A stretch of 7,754 nucleotides of DNA, from NCBI GenBank assembly GCA_902782965.1, contig CACZPG010000105.1, forward strand, positions 1 to 7,754. Direction: 5' to 3'. Positions 6,536 through 7,754 of this stretch are shown here, piece by piece. Origin of the DNA: an uncultured Lachnospiraceae bacterium. GTDB lineage: Bacteria > Bacillota > Clostridia > Lachnospirales > Lachnospiraceae. Numbering within the stretch: position 1 is the stretch's first letter; the number at the start of each line of letters is the position of its first letter. Under the pieces are notes generated by a model. That model saw nothing but the letters and a program-made list of their open reading frames with translations, did not search any database and had not been told where the DNA came from. Position numbers and translations under genes: made by a program.

Positions 6536-7483
6536 TCATTTACCTGTATCCTGATCCCACAGGAAATCTGTTCCGATCACATCTGCTCCAAGATTTCTGA
6601 GTGATTCTTCTTCAGTCTTTTCATTAACAGTAAATACATAACTGATCAATTTACTCTTTTCGAGAACTTCGGCTGCATCCGAAGTATAATATTCCTTAGC
6701 CGTACTGAAACTGATTATATCATTTTCTTTACAATATCTGACAAAATCTTCCGGTTTCTGAAGTATATTCTCTCTTTTCTCATTGCTGTCATAATAAAGG
6801 TTAATAAGAGGAAAATCATAAGCCTCTCTCGCCGCCCTGACCATTTCGGTAGTCTGGCCTCCGGCAATCAGCCGGTCAAGTATATCGGTTCTATCTCCAG
6901 CCGCTTCAACCACGGCTTTATAATAGATGACTGTATCTTCGTAGTTTCTATGACCTGCATCTACCATAACATACATATCTTCATGTTCCTCCATGAAGTC
7001 CAACAGATCACTGAAGGTTCCTGCAGTATATTTTCCCTGGATTTTGAAATCCTTAAAGACGCTGTAAGGACAGAGATGTTTATCAACATCATAGCCCTGA
7101 GCGGCTAAATCCTGATCCTCTTCAAAGGGATATTCCTGTCCCAGTCTCTCATTCCAGTCGTTCTTACTCCAGACATTATTCTCTCCACTATGAGCAAGAA
7201 CCAGAACTCCGTCACTGGTAAATGAGACATCCGCCTCGAAAAGCCTGTAGCCTGCATCGTAGCACTCTTTGAGACAATCAATGGAATTGATATAGTAATG
7301 CTCGCCATTCATACCACCAAGTGCATGGATTATATATTCGGAATTCTCAACGGTTTCTCTATATTCCTTTACTACTTCTTTCTCTGCACTTTCTGAAGCT
7401 TTGTCAGTCCCGCCTGCACACGATACCAAAGGCAGCATCAGCGTGATAATGAGCAGACAAGCCATATGTTTTCTAATTTTCAA
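6536..7483 (-). CDS. Lipoprotein of the glycerophosphodiester phosphodiesterase / PI-PLC superfamily
   Basis: This is a predicted surface lipoprotein of 315 residues that would hydrolyse a phosphodiester (glycerophosphodiester or related head group) outside the membrane. Residues 1-22 are a lipoprotein signal: MKIRKH, a hydrophobic core, and lipobox LVSC with Cys22. The barrel domain starts at about 50 with YIIHALGG (His53). It continues with INS (65-67), RLFEADVSFTSDGVLVLAHS (80-99; Glu83, Asp85, His98), MVDAGHRNYED further on, and C-terminal GADVIGTDF. These correspond to the GDPD first His, Glu-x-Asp metal ligands and second His. The usual HRG...EN is replaced by HALG...IN, as I recall for a secreted subgroup, so the substrate may differ. 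The start is TTG at 7483, chosen for its ribosome binding site and because it supplies the positive n-region. The ATG at codon 7 is the alternative. The phosphopantetheinyl transferase gene follows one base later. Confidence 0.88.
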   Translation of the reverse strand: MKIRKHMACLLIITLMLPLVSCAGGTDKASESAEKEVVKEYRETVENSEYIIHALGGMNGEHYYINSIDCLKECYDAGYRLFEADVSFTSDGVLVLAHSGENNVWSKNDWNERLGQEYPFEEDQDLAAQGYDVDKHLCPYSVFKDFKIQGKYTAGTFSDLLDFMEEHEDMYVMVDAGHRNYEDTVIYYKAVVEAAGDRTDILDRLIAGGQTTEMVRAAREAYDFPLINLYYDSNEKRENILQKPEDFVRYCKENDIISFSTAKEYYTSDAAEVLEKSKLISYVFTVNEKTEEESLRNLGADVIGTDFLWDQDTGK

Positions 7484-7490
7484 TTTCTTT

Positions 7491-7494
7491 TCCT
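7491..7494 (-). promoter_or_regulatory. Ribosome binding site supporting the TTG start of the phosphodiesterase gene
   Basis: The minus strand reads AGTAGGA, 7 bases, then TTG (7483-7481). The next in-frame ATG (codon 7) has no purine-rich site at proper spacing, and using it would remove the basic residues KIRK from the signal peptide. Confidence 0.65.
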
Positions 7495-7513
7495 ACTCTA
7501 CAATATTATGGCA

Positions 7514-7541
7514 AATATATATTATTATTCATTTTTTTGAA
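7514..7541 (-). promoter_or_regulatory. Candidate promoter for the phosphodiesterase-PPTase operon
   Basis: The minus strand has TTCAAA (7536-7541, 4 of 6), a 16-base spacer and TATATT (7514-7519, 5 of 6), placing the start about 25 bases before the TTG codon. The stretch 7495-7550 is extremely AT-rich, so other registers (for example CATAAT slightly downstream) are possible. Confidence 0.35.
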
Positions 7542-7591
7542 TTAAATACTCAGGAATCACGATCAGGATTTGAATCATGAGACTTCCCTGG

Positions 7592-7754
7592 GCAAACGAT
7601 TGCGGAGCGGCGCTTAGCGTTGACGGAGACCGAGTAGCTTGAAAAAAGTGCCGCCGATCGGTTCCATAGAAGTTCCGGGGTAGGCGGACATTCTTTTTTA
7701 CAGCGTATAGCGAGGTCGACAGGCAACGGTTAGCAAGCGCAGCGTGTTTGAACA
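7592..7754. other. GC-rich block with nested inverted repeats: candidate structured RNA or intergenic repeat, cut by the window edge
   Basis: The region 7484-7754 contains no gene I can support; this is its distinct part, about 55% GC beside very AT-rich DNA. Pairings seen directly are: hairpin GCAA-ACGA-TTGC (7592-7603); GCGCTT (7610-7615) with AAGCGC (7735-7740), extended by GC/GC after one mismatch; CGTTG (7618-7622) with CAACG (7724-7728), nested inside. Also inside are AAAAAAGT-G-CCGCC (7642-7655) with GGCGGAC-ATTC-TTTTTT (7683-7699), and, nested in that, CGGTTC (7659-7664) with GAA (7669-7671) and CCG (7675-7677) over a CATA loop. The pairs are mutually compatible. The strand is undetermined. 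A minus-strand frame stays open here (7752-7525) without a credible start or ribosome binding site. I cannot name a known RNA family. Confidence 0.45.

Noticed and set aside
7577..7642. Short plus-strand frame beginning MRLPWANDCG
   Set aside because: Only about 21 codons, no ribosome binding site, and it lies in the structured GC-rich block.
7525..7752. Minus-strand frame open for about 75 codons entering from the right edge
   Set aside because: It could be the tail of an upstream gene, but its only ATG is 17 codons from the stop. The composition is odd, and the DNA is better explained by nested inverted repeats. I left it unannotated pending sequence beyond the window.

Overview
The window is about 7.75 kb of moderately AT-rich DNA in which every gene I can support is read from the minus strand. 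The gene families (Tex, a DeoR/GlpR-type FruR beside a 1-phosphofructokinase gene, an Sfp-type phosphopantetheinyl transferase, a lipobox-containing phosphodiesterase) suggest a Gram-positive Firmicute. Purine-rich Shine-Dalgarno sequences and a tRNA without an encoded CCA fit this. The style of the proteins is most like Clostridia of the Lachnospiraceae type. That placement is inference; no rRNA or other marker is present.

Reading in the direction of transcription, from high to low coordinates: 7484-7754 holds no credible gene. Its outer part (about 7592-7754) is a GC-rich block (about 55% GC) with nested inverted repeats that look like a structured RNA or intergenic repeat cut by the window edge. 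A likely two-gene operon follows: a lipoprotein of the glycerophosphodiester phosphodiesterase superfamily (7483-6536, TTG start) and a 4'-phosphopantetheinyl transferase (6534-5818), one base apart. Then come tRNA-Arg(ACG) (5769-5696), its terminator (5687-5653), and a cluster of short GGTGCC/CAAAAA/GTTACAAAA repeats containing a second terminator (5609-5585).

Next is a single-pass membrane protein of unknown function (5487-4603), then a 1-phosphofructokinase gene (4558-3928) broken by an internal out-of-frame deletion of roughly 270-280 bp, then an intact DeoR-family regulator (3916-3167) whose Shine-Dalgarno sequence overlaps the fruK stop codon. A perfect 11-bp inverted repeat separates the regulator from tex (3054-790) and carries a candidate extended -10 promoter for tex in its loop. 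The window ends inside a malate/lactate dehydrogenase-type (Ldh2) oxidoreductase (640 to beyond 1).

Functionally, fruK and fruR form a fructose-1-phosphate module without a PTS permease in view, and its kinase appears dead in this sequence. The other genes are housekeeping (tex, tRNA, PPTase) or accessory metabolism (Ldh2, phosphodiesterase). I see no CRISPR array, prophage, transposase gene or defence system. The items most worth a second look are the fruK deletion and the structured block at the right edge.
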